From Candidatus Obscuribacterales bacterium (GTDB lineage Bacteria > Cyanobacteriota > Vampirovibrionia > Obscuribacterales > Obscuribacteraceae), in assembly GCA_019747875.1 (NCBI GenBank), contig JAIEQI010000129.1, positions 1-56,599 on the forward strand: a stretch of 56,599 bases of DNA. The letters are read 5' to 3'. Of the stretch, positions 15,242 to 24,800 are shown piece after piece (positions within the stretch are counted from its first letter, which is position 1; each line of letters starts with the position of its first letter). Position numbers and translations under genes: made by a program. Under the pieces are notes generated by a model. The model worked only from the letters and a program-made list of their open reading frames with translations, had not been told where the DNA came from and did no database searches.

Positions 15242-16126
15242 TTACCAGTGCTTTAGTCGTCCAATGTGTTCTTGAATGCCGCGTTGTAATTGTTGTTTCT
15301 GCGGATTGTCTTTGACGCGATCAAGCTGCTCTAGCGAAAGCTCAAAGTTCTTCTTTGCTTTGCCGTAGTTTTTGACGCCGAAGTAACTGGCGCCAAGATT
15401 TGCGTAAGCACCGGCATATTGCATGATCATGTTATCGATCAAGGTCTGCTGCGGAACCTTTTGATCCTTGCCCAACTTTTCTAACGGGGCAAGTGCTTTC
15501 TGGAACAGTTCCAGTGCGCGCTCATTCCATAGAATGGATGCGTGCGGGTCATTAAGAACCTGGTGCGCCATGCCCAGATATGCGCAGAGAGGGGCGAGAT
15601 TTTGATCCTTCGAATCTTTCTTCGCATATGCCTCATACTCTGCCGTGCCAAATGGGATCAGTTCCTTGAACTGTCCACGCTGCACCATCTGTGCCATCAA
15701 TGCGTGAACTGCCCAAACCGTTCCGCCGGGAATAAACTTTCTGTATTTCAACGCGCGCTTGCAGATGACTTCCTGCGAATGGAAAGCCTTTAGATGATTG
15801 GCCAACATCACAGAGCCAGCAAATGAAGCCCATACCAGAGCTCTCATTGTGAACGCTGCTATCACCGTCACAACCAACATCATCACTACTGTCATCCAAT
15901 CAGTCGGATTGGAGTTGACAGCTTTTTGAAAGTTTACTGCCGTAAACCAAATGAATCCAACCATTGTGATAGCAGACAAGCTCAGACCACCAACGTAGAC
16001 GATGTTGATGATTTTGTCCTGGGGACCCGGCAGCGATGGAAGCTCCGGCATCGGCGGTAGTTGTTGTTGTTTCACTTGTTGGGCTCGTTGTGCTTGAGGC
16101 GCTTTGCGATTGTATGTTTTAGGCAT
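15242..16126 (-). CDS. TPR membrane protein
   Basis: A 294-residue protein with a Gln/Pro-rich cytoplasmic N-terminus (residues 1-38), two membrane helices (about 40-66 and 80-108), then helical repeats. Two TPR-like units are clear at the C-terminus (NMIMQYAGAYANLGASYFGV and NYGKAKKNFELSLEQLDRV). It lies 20 bp upstream of the FAD oxidoreductase on the same strand and likely heads that operon. A role as membrane-anchored scaffold is inferred from the architecture only. Confidence 0.8.
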   Translation of the reverse strand: MPKTYNRKAPQAQRAQQVKQQQLPPMPELPSLPGPQDKIINIVYVGGLSLSAITMVGFIWFTAVNFQKAVNSNPTDWMTVVMMLVVTVIAAFTMRALVWASFAGSVMLANHLKAFHSQEVICKRALKYRKFIPGGTVWAVHALMAQMVQRGQFKELIPFGTAEYEAYAKKDSKDQNLAPLCAYLGMAHQVLNDPHASILWNERALELFQKALAPLEKLGKDQKVPQQTLIDNMIMQYAGAYANLGASYFGVKNYGKAKKNFELSLEQLDRVKDNPQKQQLQRGIQEHIGRLKHW

Positions 16127-16232
16127 TCTGGTTAACCAAGTACGCTACAGCAGAATTCTAGCAACTCTTCCGCTTTGAAACCTTATTTCCATTACAGGGA
16201 GCGCAAAAGCGCCGACTACTGGCTTTACCACA

Positions 16233-16895
16233 TTAAGACTTGTTACCTGCGCCCTGAATCCGACCGCCGTAAAGGAAAAGCAGGCATAAGCCTATGCCTT
16301 GAATGATGTGATAAAGGGCGTTGTAGTTGAGCATAAGTGCAGGGACTTCCACCTTAGCCTGCTGCAGACCTGCTGCAATGAAGGTAAGCGCCATACCTAA
16401 AATTCCGCAAATACTTGTATGTTTGAAATCAACCAGGTTAGTAGAACTTAGTCTAATGATCGAAACCAGTAGGAAAATGCTGGCAGGAAGATACATAACG
16501 ATTGCAGTCAGAAACGGACGAAGTCCTGTTAAAACGAAAACGGCATAGGCGACAAAGACGATTGAGCTGACAGCAATTGCAACTGAGGGTTTTCCCGCAG
16601 AATCGACCTCCAGGGAACCTTTTGAACTGCATTTCCAAAGCGCAAGTGCTATGGAAAACAGGAAAATCGAAGTGAGCCCAAGGCACAAAAGAGTCGCATC
16701 CCACCAGATGAGATGTTCAATAGTTCCAGGCGCCTCATAAAAGGTATGTGTAATTCCACCGGCAAAGGAGGCCGCGGCCAGGGCGCCAAACATCAGAGTC
16801 CACATCTTTCCTGTTCCTCCGTGCCACAGCAGAAATGCAAATATGGCGCATTCCAGGGCCAGCAGAAAATCGGTAAGGTTGGCGATCTCTTTCAT
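16233..16895 (-). CDS. Seven-helix membrane protein of unknown function
   Basis: The longest frame starts at 17006 but overlaps the divergent SEL1 gene. The ATG at 16895 begins directly with the first membrane helix (KEIANLTDFLLALECAIFAF) and is preferred, giving 220 residues. Seven hydrophobic segments alternate with short loops, the second holding GGITHTFYE and the third preceded by HLIWWD. His, Trp and Glu near helix ends could bind a cofactor, but no family is recognised with confidence. It is divergent from the SEL1 gene with only ~31 bp between starts, so both promoters must overlap or extend into the coding regions. Confidence 0.78.
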   Translation of the reverse strand: MKEIANLTDFLLALECAIFAFLLWHGGTGKMWTLMFGALAAASFAGGITHTFYEAPGTIEHLIWWDATLLCLGLTSIFLFSIALALWKCSSKGSLEVDSAGKPSVAIAVSSIVFVAYAVFVLTGLRPFLTAIVMYLPASIFLLVSIIRLSSTNLVDFKHTSICGILGMALTFIAAGLQQAKVEVPALMLNYNALYHIIQGIGLCLLFLYGGRIQGAGNKS

Positions 16896-16926
16896 TGTAA
16901 AATTATATCTGTGGAGCCGAGGTTTT

Positions 16927-18459
16927 ATGCCCGCAGAACGAGAAGACAATCGCGCATTATCTCCGTTGAACATGTTGAAAGGACATGCGGAGTATTGCCT
17001 TGCCATGAATTGTTATTACGGGATTGGCGCGAGGCAGGATCACGTTGAGGCTGCGTCACATTTCCAGTCTGCAGCGTTACTTGGCCATTCAGAAGCACAG
17101 GCGTCATTAGGTTGGCTTTATTTGCACGGCGATGGCGTGCCGCGTTATAAACGCGAAGCCTTTCGATGGTTTAGAGCTGCAGCTGAGCAAGGTTCTGCAG
17201 ATGGGATCTGCCGCCTGGCATTACTCTATGCCTCCGGTGACCACGTAGAGCAGAGCTGGGATGAAGCTGAACGCCTGTTCCGGGCAGCTGCGGAAAAAAA
17301 TCATGCTGAATCAATGTACTACCTTGCGCTCATGTGTATTTTGGGAACTACAGATCAGGAGCGCTCGGACGAAGGTGTCGATTGGATGACGAAGTCTGCA
17401 AAGGCAGGTTTTGCTGATGCGGCATATACGCTGGGTTGCATGTACAGGGATGGCAAATATTTGGCGCGCTCTATGGATGATGCGATCCACTGGCTTGAGA
17501 AAGCAGCACACGGCAAGCAAATGGATGCGGCAATGGCGCTAGGCGCCATTTACGAGAAGCCTGGCGAGCGGCACGATCTAAAACGGTCTTGCCAGATGTA
17601 TGTCAACGCCGTGAAGTTAGGAAGTGATGAAGCGGCTACTAAACTTGCTGCTTATTACATGCAAAGTTCAGGCGATGATTTATACAATGCGATCTCTTTG
17701 ATGCCTGCCCTTTCGCTGGCTGCTGATCGTGGGCACCCTGATGCTGCATACGTTAAGGGCTGTTTCCTCCAACAGCTGGATCTGGCCTACGAGGCAGAGT
17801 CATATTTTGTTGTGGCGGAGCAGATGGGAAATTCAAAGGCTGCCTTAAAGCGGAAGTGGTTGAATATGGGTCTGAAGAAGACTCCACCTGTAGCAAATAT
17901 AGCTCGCATTGTTGATCGCATTCCGGCAATATTGGCTAAGAACGCTGTGCGCGTTTTTGATATCAACGAAAAGAAATTGGCTGTTCTAGAGGACCATGGC
18001 ACTCGAGTCGATGACGCGGATGCGCATAGCGCAAGTGGGTCACCGCAGGCGGTGCCGGCATCCTCAAATGAACAAGCTTCAGAGCCTAAGAAGGAAGGCG
18101 CTATTGGGCGGCTCTACTCGATACGTCCGTTAAAGGAGCGAGGGAAGGCACCCATAATCAAGTGGTTATCTGCGGTCCGCAATCACCGTGATGCAGAACT
18201 GCTATTGCGGCTCGCAAGCGCCTATTACGAAACTCCATCCCGCAGCGCCGAAGACTTGAAGAGCGCTTACGCTTACTTCCTGCGAGCTGCCGAGTTGGGA
18301 AATGCCGAAGCCGCTTACAAGCTCGCTCTCATGTATCGCCACGGCGAAGGCACTGCTGCCGATTTGCAGAAAGCAAAGTATTGGCTGGAACGCGCAGCCT
18401 CCCAACACTTTGAACCCGCGACCGAAGAGTTGCGATCTCTAAATCAACACAACCAGTAG
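16927..18459 (+). CDS. SEL1-repeat protein
   Basis: ATG at 16927 follows GCCGAGG and is preferred over the ATG at 16843, which lies inside the divergent gene; this gives 510 residues. At least six SEL1/TPR-like units of ~36 residues are visible, with the A-x-x-x-LG-x-x-Y-x-x-G pattern (for example AQASLGWLYLHGDGV, AAYTLGCMYRDGKY, AAYKLALMYRHGEG). A disordered Ala/Ser/Pro linker at about residues 355-395 separates a main block from two C-terminal repeats. No signal peptide. SEL1 proteins act as protein-binding scaffolds, often in signalling. Confidence 0.9.
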   Translation: MPAEREDNRALSPLNMLKGHAEYCLAMNCYYGIGARQDHVEAASHFQSAALLGHSEAQASLGWLYLHGDGVPRYKREAFRWFRAAAEQGSADGICRLALLYASGDHVEQSWDEAERLFRAAAEKNHAESMYYLALMCILGTTDQERSDEGVDWMTKSAKAGFADAAYTLGCMYRDGKYLARSMDDAIHWLEKAAHGKQMDAAMALGAIYEKPGERHDLKRSCQMYVNAVKLGSDEAATKLAAYYMQSSGDDLYNAISLMPALSLAADRGHPDAAYVKGCFLQQLDLAYEAESYFVVAEQMGNSKAALKRKWLNMGLKKTPPVANIARIVDRIPAILAKNAVRVFDINEKKLAVLEDHGTRVDDADAHSASGSPQAVPASSNEQASEPKKEGAIGRLYSIRPLKERGKAPIIKWLSAVRNHRDAELLLRLASAYYETPSRSAEDLKSAYAYFLRAAELGNAEAAYKLALMYRHGEGTAADLQKAKYWLERAASQHFEPATEELRSLNQHNQ

Positions 18460-18533
18460 GGGCGAGCACCTGCGTCGCCCTAAAGGCAGGGCGCTCCATT
18501 GAAGCGGGCGCCGCCGCACAAGATCTGAATCCG
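18460..18533. terminator. Shared hairpin terminator region between convergent genes
   Basis: Directly after the SEL1 stop, GGGCGA (18460-18465) pairs with TCGCCC (18475-18480). A second GC-rich inverted repeat follows (GGCGCT...GGGCGCC, about 18488-18515). No long T-run is present. The position between two convergent genes fits bidirectional termination. Confidence 0.6.
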
Positions 18534-18905
18534 CTACTTCTTATCCAGAACCTTGCTGCACTCTTCCAGGAGATTGCGAGGGAGGAACGGCTTCTTCAAA
18601 ATGCCTGAGACATTCAGGTGCTGGAATGTGTTCAACTCCGATACATCTTCTTTTGCGGTAACAAAAACTACTGGTGCCTTTGCTCCTTGTTCTCGCAGCT
18701 TTTTCAGCGTCTGCACTCCATCAAGCCCCGGCATGATCACATCCAAAATGATCAAATCCGGTAACTCGCGCGTAGCGATCTTTAGCGCTTCAGTTCCATT
18801 TGCAGCCAAATGTACTTTTACATCTCCAAGCCAATGACCTTCAATTGCGTTTTTCGCAATGATTCTGATAGTGGCGTCGTTGTCGCAGAAAAGTACTTTT
18901 TGCAT
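18534..18905 (-). CDS. Single-domain response regulator
   Basis: A 123-residue receiver domain with no output domain. Acidic pocket Asp8/Asp10 (CDND), phosphoacceptor Asp55 (LIILDVIMPGLDG), Thr83 (VTAK) and Lys104/105 (ILKKPF) are all present, so it should be phosphorylatable. Such stand-alone receivers relay phosphate or bind partner proteins. No kinase gene is adjacent. It is divergent from the MFS gene. The 204-bp gap (18906-19109) shows no gene or clear promoter. Confidence 0.93.
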   Translation of the reverse strand: MQKVLFCDNDATIRIIAKNAIEGHWLGDVKVHLAANGTEALKIATRELPDLIILDVIMPGLDGVQTLKKLREQGAKAPVVFVTAKEDVSELNTFQHLNVSGILKKPFLPRNLLEECSKVLDKK

Positions 18906-19124
18906 TGAGGTGGAAGTTCCGATTATTAAAAACCTTTATTGGCCTATCTCGTAAATTGGGCGCAGAAGTTGAATTTCCGGGCTAGTCGATACTCTATCAT
19001 TACTATCTTTCCAAGATGCCCTGGAAACCCCGCACCAGATTAAGTTCAGTAAATCATTCTACTGGCAATTTGATCTGCTGAAAAAGATTGGTGCCTTCTG
19101 TAGCCAAATATGACTGAGGAAAAG

Positions 19125-20504
19125 ATGCCTACCATTTCACAAGAGCCAGTGGGAACAAGTGCGACTGAACCAGTGTCGCCAACTGCATCAGCTGAGTCTG
19201 CCCCCTCAGAAAAGACCTCAACATCTCCTGACTCGTGGCATGTGTTGCTTGCGACCTTCCTTGGCGGTGTCTTTGATGGAATGGATTCGTCAATATTCGC
19301 TATGGTGCTTTTTCCGGCACTCTCGGAGCTTCTTGGAACAACTTCACATGCGGTGGTGGGCGTTCATGGGTCTTACGTCATAGCTTTGTTCATGGTCGGC
19401 TGGGCTTGCGGCGCAATCGGTTTCGGGGTCCTTGCCGACTACATCGGCCGTGCACGGACAATGACCTTGACCATCCTCTTATATGCACTTTGCACTGGGC
19501 TCTGTGCCACCGCGCACAGCTGGCAAGAATTGGGCTTATATCGCTTCCTGGTTGGCGCTGGTATAGGCGGTGAACTCGGAATCGGGGCCGTTATGCTCTC
19601 GGAATGCTGGCCGAATAAATCGCGCGTATTTGCTGTAGGGGCCATGGCAAGTTCGCTTGGCATAGGCTATATGTGCACTGCTGGGCTCAATCTCTGGCTC
19701 GGCCAGTACGGGTGGCGCTGGTTGTTCGTCGCCGGTATAGTTCCAGCTTTCTTGACCGTTTATATTCGGATGAAGTTGAAGGAGTCAGCGCACTTTGTTG
19801 AAATGAAGGAAGCGAAGACCGCAGCCATGGCAAAGTCCGAATCAGAGCGAAGCGACGAAGAGAAAGCCGTTCTTCGATTCACTATGTTCGAGTTATTCGA
19901 AAAAGAGAATCTACGAAAAACGATTCCGGTTGTTTGCTTGACCAGTACTGCAATCGTTTGTTGGTGGGCCGTTCTCGCCTGGGTTCCAGCCTGGATCAAT
20001 CAAATGACGGGCGAACTTGCTGTTCAGCAAAGAAGCACGGCGATGATGTTCAAGGAAATCGGAATGATACTCTCAGGTTTTCTTGGTGGACTGATGATCG
20101 CCAAGATGGGATATAAGAAAAGCATGGCTCTCAGCTTTCTAGCGGCATTCATCTGCGCTACCGGCATGTTTTTGACCACGAAGAGCTTTGGTCCTGCGTT
20201 GATTGCGTGGATTCTGTTTACCGGATTTTTCGCTCACGTTCCTTTTGTGATCCTTTGGACCTATATTCCAGAGCTTTTCGAAACGAGGATCCGAAGCACC
20301 GCATTCGGTGTCTGCTTCAATATTGGACGCTTCGCTGCTGCGGTCGCTGCGCTTGCAAGTGGCGAACTGATCAAAGTATTCGGCGGCTCCTACGCGCTGG
20401 CTGCTAGTTCCATTGCATCTGTCTATTTGTTGGGTGTCATTGCCTGCAAATTCATGCCCCACTCAGATGGGAGAATTTTTGATCGTGAACCGGTTCGAGA
20501 TTAA
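19125..20504 (+). CDS. MFS transporter
   Basis: A major-facilitator permease with twelve predicted membrane helices. ATG at 19125 is chosen because GAGG precedes it by five bases; an ATG at 19110 lacks such a site. The first ~25 residues are a polar Ser/Thr/Pro tail. Family motifs include GVLADYIGRARTM after helix 2 (motif A) and the loop GIGAVMLSECWP. ELFETRIRSTAFGVCFNIGR in the second half is typical of the organic-acid/aromatic-acid and sugar-transporter branch. The substrate cannot be assigned. The stop overlaps the end of the convergent 20501 gene by four bases. Confidence 0.9.
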   Translation: MPTISQEPVGTSATEPVSPTASAESAPSEKTSTSPDSWHVLLATFLGGVFDGMDSSIFAMVLFPALSELLGTTSHAVVGVHGSYVIALFMVGWACGAIGFGVLADYIGRARTMTLTILLYALCTGLCATAHSWQELGLYRFLVGAGIGGELGIGAVMLSECWPNKSRVFAVGAMASSLGIGYMCTAGLNLWLGQYGWRWLFVAGIVPAFLTVYIRMKLKESAHFVEMKEAKTAAMAKSESERSDEEKAVLRFTMFELFEKENLRKTIPVVCLTSTAIVCWWAVLAWVPAWINQMTGELAVQQRSTAMMFKEIGMILSGFLGGLMIAKMGYKKSMALSFLAAFICATGMFLTTKSFGPALIAWILFTGFFAHVPFVILWTYIPELFETRIRSTAFGVCFNIGRFAAAVAALASGELIKVFGGSYALAASSIASVYLLGVIACKFMPHSDGRIFDREPVRD

Positions 20505-21580
20505 CGGTATGGTCCGAAGTGCTTGTGATTTTGCAGCCAGTCCATGCGCTTTTGCATGAATAGAGCTTCGTCTGTAGACACCCCAGCGCGTTTCATCGCT
20601 TCGGAACCCGCTTTGGATTTTGCGTATCCTGCGAAGTCGCCAATGCGGCTGAGCGTCTCATCAGATAGCCGCATTCCGCGTATGAAATTCATGTTCGGCG
20701 ACGATGGCCGTGCCACCGATTCGAATGCTTGATGCATTTGGATATTTCCAATCGTTTGACGTGAGCCCTGCATCCCTATTACAAAATTTGCGGGCGTTGA
20801 GTTGAAGTCACCAAGAATGATCCTTTGTGCCTGCGCCTGCTCTAGCTGACCGGTCAATCGTGGCGTGCCCTGAAACAGTATGTTGGTGAAGCGTGGGACA
20901 CTGTCGTAATCCCATTTATCGCGCGTGCGAGCGAACATCTGATCGTCAAGTTGCCCGGCAAACTTTTCCAACGTTGGTCCATGATATTGCTGGATGACAA
21001 CACCGGGGCGATGAAGAATCGTCGACGGCGTTGCGCTTGTAAATGGCATCATCTCGCCGACACTGGCAGCCTTTACCTCTCTTAGTGCGCGTGCAGGCAA
21101 CATGGTTTTCTCAAGAACTGGTATCGCCTCACCGTTTCTTGTTGCAAGAATCGCTAGCTCTGTTTTGTCTCCCGCTCTCTGAATTTGGCTTCCCATCGGC
21201 GGCTTCCCGCTTTCAACGATTCGTTGAGCTAAATTGTGGAGGGGGCCTTGGGGCAGCTCTCCTATGTGAAAGAGCTTCCCACCCTCAACAGCTTCGCGCA
21301 GTTCAGCATTACTCAAAACAGGGGTCTTAGCCGGTTTAAATTCGGATAGCACTCTGCCGGCTGTTTTCTGGATTCCATCTAAGAATTGGTGGCGGGCTTC
21401 CGGGCTCAATTGTTTCAATAGCTGACTGGCTGGGTCTGATGCTTTAGAAAGTGCGAGATCGAACGCGCTCACCGATAGTGCTTCACCTGCTAATTTCTCC
21501 GCAGTCTTCGCTTCCGCCTCCGGGGAGAGTCTTCCCAATGTGGCGAAAAACGCCTTTGTCGCCGATTCCACTTTTGACAT
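20501..21580 (-). CDS. Hypothetical protein with kinase-like GDxNxxPANF motif
   Basis: A 359-residue protein starting behind AAGGAAAGCGAA, with no signal peptide. The N-terminal ~100 residues are helical. A later segment, QRIILGDFNSTPANFVI (~residues 249-265), resembles the catalytic loop of atypical kinases (D-x-N-x-x-x-N-F). The expected downstream Asp of a DFG-like motif is not obvious (IGNIQMHQAF follows). An upstream Lys/Glu pair may exist (TELAILATRNGEAIPVLEK). This could be a divergent kinase, a pseudokinase, or chance. No family name is justified. Its end overlaps the MFS gene end by four bases. Confidence 0.65.
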   Translation of the reverse strand: MSKVESATKAFFATLGRLSPEAEAKTAEKLAGEALSVSAFDLALSKASDPASQLLKQLSPEARHQFLDGIQKTAGRVLSEFKPAKTPVLSNAELREAVEGGKLFHIGELPQGPLHNLAQRIVESGKPPMGSQIQRAGDKTELAILATRNGEAIPVLEKTMLPARALREVKAASVGEMMPFTSATPSTILHRPGVVIQQYHGPTLEKFAGQLDDQMFARTRDKWDYDSVPRFTNILFQGTPRLTGQLEQAQAQRIILGDFNSTPANFVIGMQGSRQTIGNIQMHQAFESVARPSSPNMNFIRGMRLSDETLSRIGDFAGYAKSKAGSEAMKRAGVSTDEALFMQKRMDWLQNHKHFGPYR

Positions 21581-21881
21581 TTCGCTTTCCTTATATTGTC
21601 TTCGATTGCGCCCTAGCTGGATGGACGGGGGGCGGGTGTGAACAGTCGACTCGCGGAGGCGCTTCTCTCAAGTCGTTGATTAAGTGTATCTAATCCGAGT
21701 GGGCATGCGCTTGTCAAAACCGGGGTTGCTCTTCGTAATTTCAACCTTCAGCACGCGTTGACCTGCAGCTTTTGAGATGACTTTAACAAAGATGGAGTTA
21801 CTGGTTTGTGATATAGACAGCTCTTCCAAGCGTTTGAGCAAGTAGAGTTTCCGGCATCCGGTACTGATAAACTGTGCATGT
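21581..21881. other. Intergenic stretch, possible minus-strand ORF remnant
   Basis: Between the divergent 20501 and 21882 genes. A minus-strand frame from about 21880 down to 21680 encodes protein-like text (KRLEELSISQTSNSIFVKVI, then ITKSNPGFDKRMPTRIRYT) but has no ATG/GTG start with a ribosome site, only TTG codons, so it may be a gene remnant or a small gene with a weak start. Nothing else is seen. Confidence 0.35.
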
Positions 21882-24800
21882 ATGCGAGCCAGCGACCCCG
21901 AACTTAAGCGCAAGCGTAAGAAAGAGAATCGTTCTCTTTCCTGGCACGTGGTCGATTCAAATACTGCATGGTTGAATGCGGAGTGTGTTTGGCGCGACAA
22001 CCGTGTGTGTTATCTCACACAAAACAACAGTGTCGTAGTGCCGAGTTCCGGCGTGCTGGCTCGAGCGCAGAGGCAGCTCTATGCGCTAACCGAGAAAAGC
22101 GATTTTAGAAAGAACGTTGATATAGATGATTGGCGAGAGCATCGACTCGCCAAGCTTGAAATTGCGAAATTACTTTCCACAATCACGCTTGAGCAGCCTT
22201 TTGATTCAATTGTGACGGGAGCAAAACGCGGGTCGAAGAAAGATTTGCAGATGCTCTGTCAGTTGTTGATTGCGGAATCTGTAATCTTTTCGGCGCTCCC
22301 CTTTAGCGCTTCTAAGAATTTGGCGGCATTGGGTGATTTCGCGTGCGCCGGCTTGCACGCTCTAACACAGAGGAAGGACATACCATCAAATGCACGGCGG
22401 CTTGCTGCTTTGGTACTGGGGGCAAATCTAAAGCAGGTGCATGACCGAAAGTTCTCTCCGTCTTCGTTCACCTTTAAAGAAGAGGAATTGCGCCGTTGCT
22501 TTTATTGGGGTCTGAAAAATGGATGCGGCAGTGAAGATGCTTTTTTCGCTCGTATATTGCAAGATCGCGAGGGTCTTGATCTTGCTGGCCGAGTATCTGC
22601 CGCGACATTGCGTCTTAAGCACCTCAACATCGAAACTGCGTTGGCTTGCCGAATGCTGTCTGCGGGTATCGAAACAAATCGGCTTGTCGAACTGATTGAA
22701 GGACTTGCGGCGATGGAGCCGTTGTACGTGGAAATGTATCGTCAGCAGTTTGATGACCATCAGTTTTCTTGGAACCAGGAAGAGCGGCGAGAACGGCGGG
22801 CATTTGCTGCAGAATGGAAGAAACTGTTTTTTGAAATTCTATTGTTTTGTTTGGACACGCGCGCGCTGGTTGCTATGACCAGCATAAGCCAGTGGATTCT
22901 TTCGAGCTATAAGCCGAATGCGAATCATGCGCGCGTTTTTCGCGACATCTTCAATACCGCTGGCTTCTCTCCATCGCTTTTTGCCTCGTTCCTGCGCATT
23001 TTAGATGTGCATAGCGAGAGAATCTTTCTTCCGTTTGATTGTGATCTGTTCGCCGAGACGGACGAGAGCACACGTCTCAGCGGTTGTTGGATCGGCTCGG
23101 CCTATCCGATTCGAACCTTACTGCTCTCGGTACAGTCTCCTGAGGTAGTGGAGAAGGTCCTGGCTCTGGGTACTCACGATGCGACTCTCTTTGCAGAAGT
23201 TGATTGGCAGGATGCAAATGAGGTGAAGCATGTTTTGCGGTTATACGAAAAGTACTGTACCGAGCTGTGGGAATTTCCCGTTGTGCATAAGTTCTTTTCG
23301 CGCGCCGACGACTTCACGCAAGCAGCTCAAATCATCGAGCAATTGATGCAATTGCAAACGACGTTAATTTCTGAAGATGACTGGAACACAACATATCTGC
23401 ACAAGATACTCTCATACTTTGGATCTCGCAAGAATGGTGTAAAAGAGCTTGAGGGTCTGGTATCAGATGTGATGCCGAAGTTTATCCCCGTTACCGCGCT
23501 GTGCTGTGGTGCGAATCGGCTAGAGGAGCTCACCTTCATTCCTGGCATGATTACTCAGCAATATGCTCAATGGTTGCTGTGGTTCTACGAGGAACTGCAA
23601 CGCCAGAAAGATAAGGACGGGATGGGATGCGTGCAGCGAGACTGCTGGCGGGCGCAGTTCATGCTAGCCACGGTACTTAGTGGTGGCAGCTTTGATCGCA
23701 TGAAAGCTCTGCTTCTTTGTCTTAGTCAATTGGTTCTTCCAGAGGGATATCTTTTTCACTCACAGTCCATGACCTGGTTGGGGACTATGGAAGCATTAGT
23801 GTTTGCTTTCAGGGTTATGTTCACGGCACAATCTAGTTGCGCAATATCGCTCTTGCAGAATATGTTGTTGATCCATCAAGTTTGCCGAGAGCCGTTGAAT
23901 GATTTACAGAGCCTTTCACCAAACCAGGGCGATTGGAACGAGTGGCTTGTTGGGCGGGTGACGCATGAAGGACCGTTTAGATCCGGGGCTGACAGTGCAC
24001 ATGCTTGGTCGCTTGATGATGCGGAGTTCGATTGTTGGAACTTAGTGTGCGATCACAATGCAGACGTCGCTCGTCTGGCCTCTGCTTATTTTGCTTCGTG
24101 CCAGCCCTGTGTTCTTCCGAAATCTGTTGTCAGGGAACTCGCTTATCACAAGAGTCTCAATGATGAAAAACGTTTCCTGGAATCGAAGATTGCTTCCGGA
24201 GAAAACTCGAATGAACGTCTGCGCAAGAGAATCGCTAACATCAACAAGAGACTTTCGGACCCAGAAACTCATTTGAAGTTTATTGCTAATCGAATACAAG
24301 AAAAACTAGAGTTCCATCTTGCAAATCAGATTTTCCTGCGGGCTGAGGCGATCGTTCTATCGGCTTATAAACGACGAATCGCTGACATCATCGGCTTTCA
24401 TCCGCAAATCGACTCGTTCGATGACGACTTATTTTTTGCTGCTTTGCTTTGGTTGGACCTCAAATCCAATAAGGTGCTCTTGCGAAAGTTGCTGAAAGCG
24501 CGCATGCAGGATGACACGGAATGGAGCTTGCGCCTACCCGCGAATAAGAACTATCTAGCACTTATGAAAGAGCGTGGGCTAGACGTTACAGTCTGGCTTT
24601 CCGAGAATGCGGTAACGTTCCCCGCTTCGTTTATGCGCGGTGGAAAAGTTCGCCTATATATGGAAAGAGATCCCTTAAAGGTTTTGAGAATGGGACATTA
24701 TTTCAATACCTGCCTAAAATTCGGCGGCGTAAACTCTTTCTCGGTCGTCACGAACGCAGTCGATATCAATAAGCGCGTCATTTATGCAACTGACATGAGC

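Noticed and set aside
21680..21880. Small minus-strand protein ending GFDKRMPTRIRYT
   Set aside because: Protein-like composition but no ATG or GTG start with a ribosome site, and its longest form overlaps the 21882 gene. Listed only as a possible remnant.
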